Assembly: GCF_026213295.1 (NCBI RefSeq)
Contig: NC_079415.1
Coordinates: 25,152,610 to 25,216,609 of the forward strand
DNA from: Gadus chalcogrammus
Taxonomy: Eukaryota; Chordata; Actinopteri; Gadiformes; Gadidae
Direction: 5' to 3'
Length of the DNA stretch: 64,000 nt
Part shown: positions 41,468-53,814 of the stretch, piece after piece
Layout: every line of letters begins with the position of its first letter
Position numbering within the stretch: the stretch's first letter is position 1
Made by a program: the position numbers and the translations under genes
The notes under the pieces: model-generated
What the model was told of the DNA's origin: nothing
Databases searched by the model: none
What the model saw: only the letters and a program-made list of their open reading frames with translations

Positions 41468-43599
41468 ATGGACTCATCTAGGCGAGTGACGTATGCGCGT
41501 ATGGCGCGTATTGCGCGTATGTGACCATTTTTGACACAAAATGGTCAAGCAACATTTTACGCGCGTATCTCGCGAAAAATTACGCGAGATACGCGTCTGG
41601 TGTGGCCGCACCTTAAGGGCTGAGATGGCAGAGAACAGCTGATTTGGAACGAAGGAACTTCAACCTACTTAGGCCTACTAATTAACGGTCAAAAGCTATT
41701 AAATCGTCAACAAAATATGCAGATACTGTCAAAATCGGTTCGAGGGAGTATATAAGGATTATTAATGTTGTTTTTGATGGTGTTTTTTTCTGGAACGAGT
41801 ATTCGAATATTCGCTCCGAAAAACCGAAGTATTCGAAGCCTGAAAAATGGCATTCGGGCCAGCCCTATGAAGATCCTATTCGAACAATAAAAGTTGAAAA
41901 CCACAGTTTGTGTTTTGGCTTGTTTTGCAAAACGGCGTTGGAAACACCAGGGTATTGGCTCGGGATATGTAGGCCTAATACTAGTGCACACAGGACAAAG
42001 AACAGTGTTGGCAATTTAACATTTATATTGACATCAACAAAGTTTACCAGACAAACAAAGCCAGACTGTAAAGGGGGTACGAAATGAAACTAGGTACTGA
42101 GCATCAGCCTTTTGAAGACAAGCAAGGGCTGCTGGTAGCATGTTATGCTGCATTAAAAAAATATGAAAAATACAAGCACCCAGAGGAGAATTGCATCTGC
42201 CAAATCCTGACCACCAGTAAACACTTGCGAAGGACCAATGTAGACTTCACTCGTTACAACATCATAAGAAAATTGTCCGCAAATAAAATCCCCTTCAGTT
42301 TAGGATAATCACACAGGTTATGCGAGAACATATTTATGTCAGGATAGGCCTACCAGGCTCCAAGTCGTCACATATCTCAATCAGACAAAACCAACTATAA
42401 CCACATTGGCATAGCAATCGCACCGTGTGTAGCTGCTACTAGCTGCAATCTATATATACAATGCATACTAACTGGAGAACCAACCAGAATCAGATCACAA
42501 TCGCTTGGGACCGTGGGAAACCTTTGGCCAGGTCATCACGATTCACGAGCAAACAGAACCAGCAGCAAAGTTTGTTAAACCAATTTCTTACCTCATGTGG
42601 CCCTCCACATGCAGGCTAGATAACGTATCCATATCGATATCCAGTGTCACAAACATGCTTTTTATAGGAAGCAAAAGGACCGGCTATTTTCTGAATAAAA
42701 ATGTCAATTTTGGCTGTCTGTCTTGAAACTTCTCCAGTGCGTTCACACGCAACGGGACGACAAGATCCCATGCAAAGTGAACGTATAGACGCGTATCGGG
42801 CGAATTTTTGTTTTGTCTTTTTGATTAGTCGGGCCACACTTGACAGGCGAGCGCGTTCACGAGGATTTGTGGCGCGACAAATTTCAACTTTGACACGAAT
42901 TTCACGTGCTGACAGCCAATCAGCGTCAACAGCGTGGCCACTGAGTGACATGTGTAACGTAACAGCCAATCAGCGTTCAACCGTCAAACTCGGCGCAGTG
43001 CAGTGCGGGGTGTACTGCAGCATGGAGGAGAAAGTGATTGTTGCCGTTTGCGACTCTCGGAGCTCTATTAGTATATAATATAATATAATTGTATATATAA
43101 TATCACGGCCAAAAGCTCTGTGTGCCTCCGGATGGCCCTAGCGCGGGGAGCTCATAGGGATTGGGCTTCTCGGGAGTCGGGGTTTGTTTACCGGCGTTGC
43201 TATGGGTTCCGGTCTTGTGTGTTCCAACGGTTTATTAAGTAGGCCTATCTAATAAATGATGTCTTCGAGCGCGCCTATCGCATGATTTTAGACTCGACGA
43301 TTTCGGTTGAGTATGTGGGGATCTTTTCAGTCGCAAATGGTTTGCACATTTTTAAAACTGGTGGGGACAAAATTCGTATTTCAAATAGTGGGGGGGACAT
43401 GTCCCCCCCGTCCCCCCCGTAATCGACGCCTATGCGGCGATGTTATAACGATAACATAACGATTTATGCCAGGGAAGACACCCGAAGTGACCCGATGTTA
43501 CCACGTTTTGGTGAAAAGACCCGATGTAGTCTCGATCCCAGCCCGATTGTAAGCTGAATAATGGTAAACAGTTACAAAATCGGCATATTATCACCTTAA
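41468..43599. other. TE remnants without genes
   Basis: A CGCGTAT-rich palindromic segment lies at 41485-41605. A hAT-like terminus, reading TAGGGCTGGCCCGAATGCC on the minus strand from 41871, has no partner end. The frame at 42084-42308 has no recognised motif. A fragment at about 43010-43130 (ATGGAGGAGAAAG ... ATCACGGCCAAAAGCTC) matches the TTAA family at about 25210-25300. A G/C-run segment at 43385-43434 (GGGGGGGACATGTCCCCCCC) resembles the end of another DNA element. Confidence 0.5.
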
Positions 43600-44312
43600 A
43601 AATTTAGCAAGACTAGAGGGCTCATGTCCACCGAAGACTTACAAAAACTTGTACATGCCTTTATCACTAGTAAGCTTGATTACTGCAATGGTCTCCTTAC
43701 AGGTCTCCCAAACAAACTCTGAGGAAGCTTCAGCTTGTTCAGAATGCTGCTGCTAGAGTTCTAACAAAGACCAAAAAATGTGATCATATTACACCAATTC
43801 TGAAATCGTTACATTGGCTTCCTGTAAGTCAGAGAATTGATTTTAAAATCATGTTGCTTACCTATAAATCCCTACATGGTTTAGGCCCAAAATATTTAAC
43901 TGAGATGCTTCCACTACATCAGCCTTTTAGACCACTAAGAAGCTCTGAGACCAATCTGTTAATTATCCCCAGAGTAAACACAAAACATGGGAAAGCAGGA
44001 TTTAGTTACTACGCAACAAATAGCTGGAATAAACTGGAGACAGGATTTAAGACTTGCCCCAACTCTGAGCACCTTTAAAACAAGACTGAAGACTTTTATG
44101 TTTGCTATAGCTTTCTGCGAAATAACTTTGCCTTTATTTTCTATTTTAATACTAAAATGCCTTTTAAACTCTCTATTTTTTTTTTGCATATGTTTTTCTT
44201 TTACATACCTATTATTTTATTTAATTGTATGACAATGTTTATATGTGAAGCACTTTGAGTCTGCCTTGTGTATGAAAAGTGCTATATAAATAAAGTTGCC
44301 TTGCCTTGCCTA
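43600..44312 (+). mobile_element. L2-type LINE, 5'-truncated 3' end
   Basis: The plus strand encodes the C-terminal region typical of fish L2/CR1-group reverse transcriptases: ITSKLDYCNGLLTGLP, then after a frame break KLQLVQNAAARVL, LHWLPVSQRIDFKI and TYKSLHGLGPKYL. The 3' end has CACTTTGAGTCTGCCTTGTG, AAAAGTGCTATATAAATAAA and a short (TTGCC)n tail, the expected L2 arrangement. Everything upstream of the RT end is missing, as after incomplete reverse transcription. The flanks on both sides share ACCCGATG-type motifs, so it probably inserted in an older element. Confidence 0.85.
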
Positions 44313-44610
44313 AACAATCGGGTGATGACTCGATCAGCCACGATTTCCGGCCGAATTCCGGCCGATGTAGACCCGAATATAGCGGAAGAGACCCGATGCG
44401 TAACGATAGATCCCCGATCCCCCACGGAATAGACTCGTCCGAGACCTGATGTGCATGACCAGTCGGGCGTCCGCGCGATGGATATTTAACCCCCGATTTT
44501 CTAAGCCGATTCATTTAATATTTCTAAATTCCAACCAGTGCACATCTCGTTATTCTCTTATACATTTGGATTATCTAATTACAACGTTGTTCATCATAAC
44601 TACTACCAGA

Positions 44611-45615
44611 ATGGGACCAAAGAAGATTATCTCCCAGAGTAAGGCCAGGAGGGGTAGATCCAAGGGTGCCAGGGAAGCCTCCACCTCATCTCCATCACCC
44701 AGAGGGCCGAGCCCAGCAGCATCTCCCAAACCACCATCTCCACCACCAGCATCACCACCTAGCTCTGAGTCTGAGCAGCCTGAGGCCACTCACAAGGCCG
44801 ATGTGCCAACCATGAAGAGGAGGCGTGAAAAGCCGGTGTACCTTACCGATGATCAGCAGCAGTTGCTGGCTGACTGGTTGAAGGACCACCCAGAGATATA
44901 TACAAAGGGCTCTAGGGATTTAAAGAACACGGAGAGGAAGAAGAGGAGGTGGGAGGACATGGCCAAGGACCTTGGAGTTAGCTATGAGGAGCTCATTAGG
45001 TGGTACCAGTCTACCAGGACTCGGGTTGGGAAACTCCTCCACACAGTCTCAGGGCAGGAGGTTGACATGAGCAAGACGGACAGGGAAAGGTACCTGGTGG
45101 CCACCTTTCGATTCCTCCTGGATAACATCGTCCGTCAGCCAACCAGAGTGGCTCATAGTGTAAGTATCACATGTAATAAGATTGGTATTTCCACATAAAT
45201 AACATGTGATTGCATTTATATTCCATTTATATACTCCTGATGCCATGTTCATGAAAATGTCACTTAATGTTTTTTTGCCATTTTGTCTTTCCAGTTGAAG
45301 GAGAAGAAAGCAGCTTCTCAGCCCTCTGCTACCGTGTCCAGAGCACCGAGGTCCTCGGATGGGTCCTCAGATGAAGGTCACATGTCGGAGCCGATGGAAA
45401 TACTGACACAGCCAGAACCCGAGGGAGACACAGGTGGCCCTTCGACCTCGTCCGACCGTTCCACCAAGGGGAAGGAGAAGATGAAGGGGAAGGGGAAGGG
45501 CAAGACTACCCAGCATACAGGTTTTCTGGATTTGGTGGCCCAGCTGCAGGAACATCAGGATGCCAACGAATCCCTCCAGAGGCAGGTCCGGTCTGTTCTG
45601 TTCAACAACCAGTGA
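44611..45615 (+). CDS. MADF-type DNA-binding protein, two exons, apparently intact
   Basis: Exon 1 (44611-45159) starts at AGAATGG after upstream stops and in-frame sequence with no motif. It encodes a basic, serine/proline-rich N-terminus (residues 1-70) and a MADF/Myb-SANT-like domain at about residues 80-160 (LLADWLKDHPEIY ... KKRRWEDMAKDLG ... LIRWYQSTRTRVGKL). The donor is GTAAGT at 45160 and the acceptor CCAG ends at 45294. Exon 2 (45295-45615) adds a low-complexity acidic/basic tail and a final coiled-coil-like segment (FLDLVAQLQEHQDANESLQ). The predicted protein is about 289 residues with no stop or frameshift. Such proteins are usual partners of fish Harbinger/ISL2EU-like transposases, but I see no transposase or termini around it. 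It could be a TE remnant or a free-standing gene. Function is inferred as DNA binding only. Confidence 0.7.
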
Positions 45616-45633
45616 ACATTCCAACTAGTGTTG

Positions 45634-46200
45634 TAGATTATAACCGAGATATAAAACACTAATTTAAGAGAGAGAGTAAAAGAAATCGAGGGGTTCCGGA
45701 GCAAGTATTGACAAAAGACTTTATCGTGAAGAACAACAACGATAACAGCCGGGTGGGTCTGCAGAGTCACTCCTGGTCAACAGATTCCGGCCTCTCCTTA
45801 TACACACACAACAGCACAGTACTCAGTACAAGCTAATACCTTTGGTTATATGTAACAAGACCATAAAATTGTCAGCATGTGCAAAAGTAAAGTACAAAAT
45901 TAGTAGTCATATTAAGAATTAAAAAAATTCAGATTATTGATAGGCTAGCATGGATTTGGGTGGTTCAGGGGATCTTCATGTATTGGTGCGCTGGTGCGTG
46001 TGGGTGGTTTTGGACATTTTTGTAGTCGCCGCTTTTGTTTCCTCTGTCGTCATCGGGACCTGTAATTCATGAACCCAAGGCTCGTCCCTCCTTGTCAAGG
46101 GCTCGGCTCACATAGAGAGGTTACTTTCACATCATGTGAGCCTCCTTCAGGCGTTCAATCGTCGTCGTGTCAGCAACAGGAAACAACTGTCTCAAAGAAA
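45634..46200 (-). repeat. possible 3' LTR of an endogenous retrovirus
   Basis: It lies downstream of the envelope remnant on the same strand. The element-strand end would be ...TATAATCTACAACA at 45634 (CA end), with an ATAAAG polyadenylation-like signal about 80 bp upstream. The inner boundary is not resolvable by eye; 46200 is approximate. There is no second LTR in the window to compare with. Confidence 0.3.
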
Positions 46201-46393
46201 ATCAACAGTCCCATTGTTAATGCAATGATACAGAAATAACGGGTTGCACTCGCAACCAAGTAACACTACACAATAACAAACATAACCTGGTATGGTTGTT
46301 TAAAAATTTGTTATTCAAGTAAATCCGGGATATTGATTATCTTACATACAGGCGCTACTACTAGAATAGTATAGGTGTTAACTATTGTAAATA

Positions 46394-46830
46394 TTACAGC
46401 TGGATAGGGTCGGGCCCCTCAGGTGATGTCTCGTCCACTTTCACCGGATCATATCTGATCCCCATGTAAGCCTGAATGGCACTTGGCGCTTCTGTAGCGC
46501 CCACTGCTGTGGTGATCAGCCGATGCAGTAGTCCTCGTGCGCAGGGAATACAACGGCAGCCGGCTACAATAAACACGGTTGCTGCCATTATTCCCGCGAC
46601 GGGCACTGACTGGATCATGCCTTTCCACCTCCCAAACATATTCTCCATCCATCCTGTGAAAGGGTCATTAATGCCGGAGTTCTCTGCCAATTCGAACCTG
46701 AGGGATTGTAATTATGCCAGCGCCCTGGCCACCAACCCATCCGGAGCTGTGTTATTGGGGATAAAAGTACAACTGGTTGTGCCTATCATCGCATACACCC
46801 CTCCTTGCTCTGTCAATAACATATCCATAT
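46394..46830 (-). pseudogene. env: endogenous retrovirus envelope, C-terminal TM fragment
   Basis: The minus-strand frame ends at 46394 and covers the end of a fish retroviral transmembrane subunit. There is a fusion-core/disulfide region at about 46740-46830, an ectodomain end with ENSGINDPFTGWM, then a hydrophobic membrane segment (IMAATVFIVAGC) with cysteines and a short cytoplasmic tail. An in-frame stop lies upstream, at about 46715-46720. The surface subunit and the rest of env are absent. This is an old broken copy and cannot make an envelope. Assignment rests on the membrane-proximal W and C pattern known from fish ERVs. Confidence 0.7.
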
Positions 46831-46929
46831 CTTTATATTCCTTTAACCTTATTCGTGGAAAACTGTACGAACTGTTGCTGATTATGATATATGTAATTTA
46901 TCCAAACAATATTTATTCCTAATGGTGGA

Positions 46930-47830
46930 CAATCAAAACAGAACCGATTCAAATCCTGCCATTATTTGATTCCTCATGTGACTGTTACTCCTTGCTTGGC
47001 GGACGTAGTTTGTAGGCTCCGGGTGTGTCTGCATCTGGTTCTGGAACTTTTTGTTTCTATTGTAGAAATCAACCTGGTCTCACAGGAATCCGTGAAATGA
47101 CTACGGACGAATAACTCGAAATCCGTGGACACATCACCGAAACACGCCGATTTCCGTGATGTGGCCACGGAATTCGCTCCAATGCAAGTTAATGATGCTG
47201 CTGTTCCGTGGCTCACACACGGATCCCCGTTTCAACGAGCGAGTCGACCACGGGGGCTTAACTCAAAACCCGGGGTGGTCTCACTGAAACACTTAAATTG
47301 TGCTTGTTGTGTCCACGGAAGTTGCTCCAATGCAAGTAAATGACAATGACAATGATACACACAGATTCCCGTTTCAATCTGTGTGTGTGCTCCCGTTTCA
47401 ATCTGTGTGTGTGCCACATTTGACCACAGCGGGGCTTAACTCAAAATCCGTGGTGGTCTGACGGAATCACTTCAATTGTCTGTGATGTGGCCACGGAATT
47501 TGCTCCAATGCAAGTAAATGACACTGTGGCTGAGTCCGTGGCTCACACACGGATATCGGCGTGTTTCCGTGATGTGGCCACGGATTTCGAGTTAAGCGTC
47601 CGACCGTAGTCATTTCACGGATTCCTGTGAGACCATGTTGGTAGAAATACAAACTCATGTACAGCAGTTAGTTGTTCAAAAGCATATTTCCTTTAATTAT
47701 ATTTGTAATTGTTCTAATGGAAGTCCCTTTTGGGACCCTCGAATGTTAGGTGAAGGTATGGGTCGACCCTTAAGCATTTCATGCAGGGTTAGATGCGTCG
47801 TTCTGTTAGTTTTCATGCGATAACTCATTA
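46930..47830 (-). pseudogene. pol: endogenous retrovirus integrase C-terminal fragment, split by a MITE
   Basis: On the minus strand, from about 47830 to 47649, a degraded frame carries HEMLKGRPIPSPN, the conserved turn near the end of the retroviral integrase core, followed by LPLEQLQ. A MITE (47070-47640) interrupts it, and a further short stretch on the other side (about 47060-46975) reads KVPEPDADTPGAYKLR. Stops and frame breaks occur throughout. Its order upstream of the envelope fragment supports one decayed provirus. Confidence 0.55.
47070..47640. mobile_element. 571-bp MITE with 8-bp target duplication
   Basis: The ends CAAC(C/A)TGGTCTCACAGG are in inverted orientation with GTAGAAAT on both sides (47062-47069 and 47641-47648). 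The inverted similarity extends through GAATCCGTGAAATGACTACGG. The interior holds several more copies of a GTGATGTGGCCACGGA block in alternating orientation. Non-coding. The 8-bp duplication fits hAT or another 8-bp superfamily. Confidence 0.9.
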
Positions 47831-48003
47831 GTGTCAGTCGTAGTGCATTAGTCCTTTAATTTAGTACTCTAATTTAATTTTGTTAATCTTTGTCTTAAGC
47901 GTCCCATTCCTCTCTCCACCATACCTTGTGGTTTGAGGAATGTAGACACGGACTAGTCTTTATTTGACATCTCATCTCATCTCATCATCTCATTTTCGTC
48001 CGC

Positions 48004-49865
48004 TTATCCGGGGTCGGGTCGCGGGGGGAGCAGCTCAAGCAGGGGGCCCCAGACTTCCCTTTCCCGGGCTACATTGACCAACTCTGACGGGGGGATCCCG
48101 AGGCGTTCCCAGGCTAGTGTTGAGATATAATCTCTCCACCTAGTCTTGGGTCTTCCCCGAGGTCTCCTCCCCACTGGACGTGCCTGAAACACCTCCCAAG
48201 GAAGGCACCCAGTGGGCATCCTTACCAGATGCCCGAACCACCTCAGCTGACTCCTTTCTAAGTAAAGGAGCAGCGGCTCTAATCCGAGTTCCTCACGGAT
48301 GGCTGAGCTTCTCACCCTATCTCTAAGGGAGACGCCAGCCACCCTTCTGAGAAAACTCATCTCGGCCGCTTGTACCCACGATCTCGTCCTTTCGGTCATC
48401 ACCCAGCCCTCATGACCATAGGTGAGGATAGAAACGAAGATCGACCGGTAGATCGAGAGCTTTGCCTTGCGGCTCAGCTCTCTTTTCGTTACAACGGTGC
48501 GGTAAAGCGAACGCAATACCGCCCCCGCTGCTCCGATTCTCCGGCCAATCTCACGCTCCATAGTACCCTCACTCGCGAACAAGACCCCGAGGTTCTTGAA
48601 CTCCTTCACTTGGTCTAAGGACTCATTTCCGACCCGGAGTAAGGAATCCATCGGTTTCCTGCTAAGAGTCATGGCCTAAGATTTAGCGGTGCTGATCCTC
48701 ATCCCAGCCGCTTCACACTTGGCCGCCAGCCGATCCAGTGAGTGCTGAAGGTCACAGGCCGATGATCCAATGAGGACCACATCATCTGCAAAAAGCAGTG
48801 ACGAGATCCTCAGACCACCGAACTGCAACCCCTCCCCACCACGACTACGCCTCGATATCCTGTCCATGTATATCACAAACAGGATTGGTGACAAGGCGCA
48901 GCCCTGGCGGAGACCAGCACCCACTGAGAACGAAACTGACTGGCTGCCGAGGACGCAAACACAGCTCTCGCTTTGGGAGTACAGGGATTGGATGGCCCTG
49001 AGGATAGACCCTCTTACCCCATACTCCCGCAGCACCTCCCACAGTTTCTCCCGGGGGACCCGGTCGTACGCCTTCTCCAGATCCACAAAACACATGTAGA
49101 CTGGATGGGCATACTCCCAGGCCCCCTCCAGGATCCTTGCGAGAGTGAAGAGCTGGTCCGTAGTTCCACGTCCGGGGCGAAAACCGCATTGTTCCTCTTC
49201 AATCTGAGGTTCGACGATCGGCCGAAACCCTCCTTTCCAGCACCTTGGAGTAGACTTTACCAGGGAGGCTGAGAAGTGTGATACCCCGGTAATTGGCACA
49301 CACTCTCTGGTCCCCCTTTTTGAACAGGGGAACCACCACCCCGGTTTGCCACACCTTTGGCACTGTACCCAACTCCCACGCGATGTTGAATAGGCGTGTC
49401 AACCATGACAGCCCCTCAACACCCAGAGCCTTTAGCATTTCTGGCTGGATCTCATCAATCCCTGGGGCTTTGCCACTGCAGAGATGTTTGACTACCTCAG
49501 TGACCTCCACCAGGGAAATTGACGACGAAACACCATCAACCTCGAGCTCTGCCTCCAACATAGAGGGCGTGTTATTCGGATTCAGGAGTTCCTCAAAGTG
49601 TTCCTTCCAACGTCCGACGACCTCCTCAGTTGAGGTCAACAGAGTCCCATCCTTACTGTACACAGCTTGGATGGTTCCCCGTTTCCCCCTCCTGAGGTGC
49701 CGGATAGTCTTCCAGAAACACTTTGGTGCCGACCGAAAGTCCTTCTCCATGGCCTCTCCGAACTTCTCCCACACCTGCTGCTTAGCCTCCGACACGGCAG
49801 CAGCTGCAGCCCTTCGGGCCTGTCGGTACCCTGCAACCGAGTCAGGAGTCCTCCAGGATATCATA
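48004..49865 (-). pseudogene. LINE reverse transcriptase domain with frame breaks
   Basis: From 49865 downward: a linker (AAAAAVSEAKQQVWEKFGEAM), the RT start (KHLCSGKAPGIDEIQPEMLK, PLFKKGDQRVCANYRGI), a frame break near 49225, then QCGFRPGRGTTDQLFTL, CFVDLEKAYDRVP and the catalytic LLFADDVVLI. An in-frame TAG at 48676-48678 precedes the thumb/C-terminal part (GHEGWVMTERTRSW ... RPRGRPKTRWRDYIS) ending at 48004. RT motifs are well preserved despite at least two lesions. Would copy LINE RNA at nicked target DNA. Confidence 0.88.
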
Positions 49866-50768
49866 TCCCGGAAGAACCTCCTTCTTCAATCGGACGGCTT
49901 CCCTGACCACCGGTGTCCACCACGGTGTCCGAGGGTTACCGCCCCTTGAGGAGCCTAAGACCCTGAGGCCACAGCTAGCCACCGCAGTTTCAGCAATGGA
50001 GGCTTTGAACACCGCCCACTCCGGCTCAATGCCCCCAACCTCCACAGGAATGCCAGAAAAACTCCGCCGGAGGTGTGAGTTGAAGATACCTAGGACGGGG
50101 GCCTCCTCCAGACGTTCCCAGTTCACCCGCACTACTCGTTTGGGCTTACCAGGTCTATCCGGAAATTTCCCCCATTCCCTGATCCAACTCACAACGAGAT
50201 GGTGGTCGGTTGACTGTTCCGCCCCTCTCTTTACCCGAGTGTCCAAAACATGCGGCCTCAGATCAGATGACACGATCACAAAATCGATCATTGATCTTCG
50301 GCCTAGGGTACTCTGGTACCAGGAACACTTATGAGCACCCTTATGTTCGAACATGGTGTTTGTTATGGATAATCCATGACTAGCACAGAAGTCCAATAAC
50401 AAACGACCGCTCGGGTTTAGATCAGGGAGGCCGTTCCTCCCCACCACGCCTCTCCAGGTGTCTCCATCGTTGCCCACGTGGGCGTTGAAGTCACCCAGCA
50501 GAACTACGGAGTCCCCTACTGGAGCCCCATACAGGACTCCATTCAGGGTCTCCAAGAAGGCCGAGTACTCTGAGCTGCTGTTTGGTGCATACGCACAAAC
50601 AACAGTCAGAGTTTTCCCCCCTACAACCCTTAGGCTCAGAGAGGCGACCCTCTCGTCTACCGGGGTAAACTCCAACACCGCGGCGCTCAGCCGGGGATTT
50701 ATGAGTATCCCCACACCCGCCCGGCGCCTCACGCCCTTGGCAACTCCGGAGAAGAATAGAGTCCAACC

Positions 50769-53700
50769 TAGGGCTGCCACGATTAGTCGATGTGGTCGAC
50801 GTAGTCGACGGTAAAAATGCGTCGGCATCAATAATTTAAGTCGATGCATCCTTTTTTTAATTTTATGAATTTACCTTCAGTAAATTCATAAAATGAATTC
50901 ACTTCACTTTAGTTAAAATGAATTTACTTCACCCTTTAGTTCACGCTTCAGTTCAGTATAACGAATGTGCGTCTTCCGTATCACTACGTGCTGCGTGCCT
51001 GACGTCAGTCTTTTTTGGCACCAGTCATTGGTCGCCTTCAGTCAACGCTTCAGTTTTAAAAAAAGTCATGGCGGCAGCAGCAGTCGAGTCCGACTTGGTG
51101 GGGAAAGAGACGGCGTCAAGACCAAAGGCGTCAAAAGTATGGGAGTTTTTTAAACTAGCGCCTAACAAAAGGGTTGTTTGTGCACTCTGCAAAGTGTCGA
51201 TGGCGTATCATAGCAGCACCACCGCTATGCACGAACACCTCAAAAGAAAGCATACAGGCGCCGTTGTGGACGATGGACCACCAGAAAAGCCACCGTAAGT
51301 ATTGTCTATTCATGTTTATTAAATTGCCGTAAGTTTAAATATCTTTTGTCATTGCAGCTGCTAAATACACGCATTATTTAAGCCATAAAGTTGTCTACCT
51401 GCGACCTTAGAATTTCCATTGAATACGTTTTTACGTTTAAAATAACCGAAAATGTGTAGGCTAGATCTGGGCTTATTCTACGTTGATTGACGGTGCCAGT
51501 GTTTGTTCGTGCTTGTTGAGAATGTACCGTATCGAAATATTTTATTTCTGACATTATTTGAAGTTCATTTGTGAGGGGGATGCCTTTAATACAATAGATA
51601 ACATTTGAATAATTGTGATCAATAAAGTTAAAAGGTGTAAGTCAAAGGAACATAGGAAATATTACTGTCTTCATTATTACATGTTCAATGTTAAATAATT
51701 ATGATGCATTTGTTTTTCTCCTCTCTTTCTCTCTTGCTCTCAGGAAAAGGCAAAGCAACATGAACGAATTCCTGCAAAAGAAGGATTGCTCACCAACATT
51801 TGCAGCTGCTCTTACTGACAGTGTTCTCAACATGATTATCAAAGACATGAGACCCCTGTCAATGGTGGAAGATGAGGGTTTCCGTGCTATGGTTAACACT
51901 TTCCAACCAGGCTACTGTCTCCCTAAAAGAACATGCTTCACCAACATGATAGAGAGGAGATATGAGGATGAATTCCTGAAAGTCAAACTTGCCCTCTCGT
52001 CATCCAGTTCCATGGTCAGTCTAACAACAGATGCATGGACAAGTATTGCCACGGAGGCATACTTGGGCATAACGTGCCATTATATCAACAATGACTGGGA
52101 ACTCATAAGCTATAGTTTGACTACTATGCCTCTTGAAGAGCGACACACTGCAGTGAATATTGCATCCTGGATTGAGACTGCAATTGAGAGGTTTGGGATT
52201 CCTACAAGCAGGATCAAAGCTGTGGTGCATGACAATGCAGCTAATGTTGTAGCAGCCCTCAAGTTGTTGGAAGAGAGGCATGGGATATCTTCAATCCGCT
52301 GTGCTGGCCACACATTGCAACTAGTGGTGAATCAAGCACTGAAGAATCCACAAATTAACAGAGCAATTGGAGCGGCAAGATGCTTGGTGGAACATTTCAA
52401 AAAGAGTGAAATGGCCAGTTCCAAGCTGAAAACGAAACAAAAACAAATGGGCAAACCTGAACACAAGCTGATTCAAGACGTTAGTGTAAGATGGAACAGC
52501 TCGTACTACATGATCAGCCGCCTGCTAGAGCAGAGGTGGCCTGTTACAGCAACTCTGTCAGACCCAGAGGTTACACACAGAGCAAAACATTTCCTTGACC
52601 TCAAAGCTGAACAGTGGAGCCTGCTGGAAGAGCTAGAACAAGCTCTCAAGCCATTTGAGTGTGCAACTGTTTACCTTAGTGGGGGGTCATATGTGACCCT
52701 CTCCTCTCTACCTGCACTCATTAAAGGACTGCTGAAGTCTACACAGAATGCAGCCTTTGACAACACCCATGTGCTGGCATTTCAGGCTGTTGCAGCGAAA
52801 TCTCAACAAGATGGGAGGTTGAGATGGCCTACAAAGATGCTGGTACAAACACCACTGTAATCGCAGCTGCCTTGGATCCCAGGTTTTGCAGACTGAAGTT
52901 CCTGTCCCCAGATGAAAGCCTGCAACTGCAGTTGAAAGTGCAAGCCCTTGCACTAGAAGCAAAGAGGAGGGTGATGGAGAGTCAGCAACCACAGCATACC
53001 ATAGATGGCCAAACATCAGCAGGTGTTACAGAGAAGAGGTCTGTGTCTTTGCTGGACACATTGCTTGGGTCGGACTCTGAGGAAACATCCAGCCAGAATG
53101 ACAGTGGGGACGAGGCAGATGTCATCAGTCATTCTGTGAGAGAAGAGATTCTCAAGTATTTTGGGGAACAGCCTCTGCCTAAAAGTTCAGATCCTCTGCA
53201 GTGGTGGAAAACAAATGAGGCAAGGTTTCCCTCTCTGGCTGTTCTGGCAAAGTCATATTTGGGTGTACCTGCAACATCAACCCCTTCAGAACGTCTTTTC
53301 TCCATAGCTGGTAACATAGCTTCCAAGAAAAGAGCTAGCCTGAGCCCAGAACATGTGGACATGTTGACGTTCTTACACTACAATACACATGTCTAACTGA
53401 CATGATATTGATTAATATTTGAGTTGCATTTTGAGCTGGACACTTACACTTACTTTAAACATGTTGCACTTTTACTTTAATAAGGGGTTTAATAGAAATA
53501 ATAGAAAGGAGTTTAATAGCAAGAAAATGTATTTTGGAGTTGCAATACTGACTTATAACAAGTCCTCTTTTTTTATTTATTTTTATCATGTTGGGAGTTC
53601 CTAGTTTAAACCTGCAGTTTTGCACTTTAATATGTCAGCCTTTGTTTACATTTTGTTTTGTGCTGCATTATGTTAAAATAAAAAGAATTAACTGAGCTGA

Positions 53701-53814
53701 AATGGTGAATTTTTTTTTTTTTGGGAGGAAAATTAATCGTTTAGATTAATCGACTAATCGATAAAATAGTCTATAGATTAATCGATAGAAAAATAGTCGT
53801 TAGTGGCAGCCCTA
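50769..53814 (+). mobile_element. full-length hAT (ZBED) transposon, 3.05 kb
   Basis: The termini TAGGGCTGCCAC and GTGGCAGCCCTA are flanked by GTCCAACC on both sides (50761-50768 and 53815-53822), a perfect 8-bp duplication inside the LINE endonuclease. Subterminal regions are rich in TCGACTAATCG-type motifs. The spliced transposase carries a single frameshift. This is the best preserved complete element in the window. Confidence 0.95.
51068..53396 (+). pseudogene. BED-finger hAT transposase, two exons, single frameshift
   Basis: Exon 1 (51068-51294) encodes MAAAAVESD and a BED zinc finger ([17 protein letters not shown] ... HEHLKRKH). GT at 51295 and CAG ending at 51743 bound a 449-bp intron, and the join gives EKPPKRQSNMNEF. 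Exon 2 has a hAT RNase-H-like fold with LTTDAWTS, VVHDNAANV and CAGHTLQLVV, the RWNSSYYM motif, then a frame break near 52800. After it come IAAALDPRFCRLKF and the dimerisation domain PLQWWKTNEARFP ... TSTPSERLFSIAGN, ending at 53396. Only one lesion is seen over about 600 residues. A pyrimidine-rich acceptor and AATAAA after the stop (about 53688) support a real transcription unit. Confidence 0.92.

Noticed and set aside
42084..42308. Plus-strand 74-residue frame (MKLGTEHQPFED...)
   Set aside because: Single short frame in TE-remnant sequence, no motif or splice context.
44449..44610. Upstream in-frame ATG extending the MADF-type protein
   Set aside because: The extension has no motif and overlaps sequence resembling the flanking ACCCGATG repeat; the ATG at 44611 has the better context.
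50769..50849. ATG at 50849 as start of the LINE endonuclease
   Set aside because: It lies in the terminal repeat of the inserted hAT; the true N-terminal motifs lie beyond the insertion.
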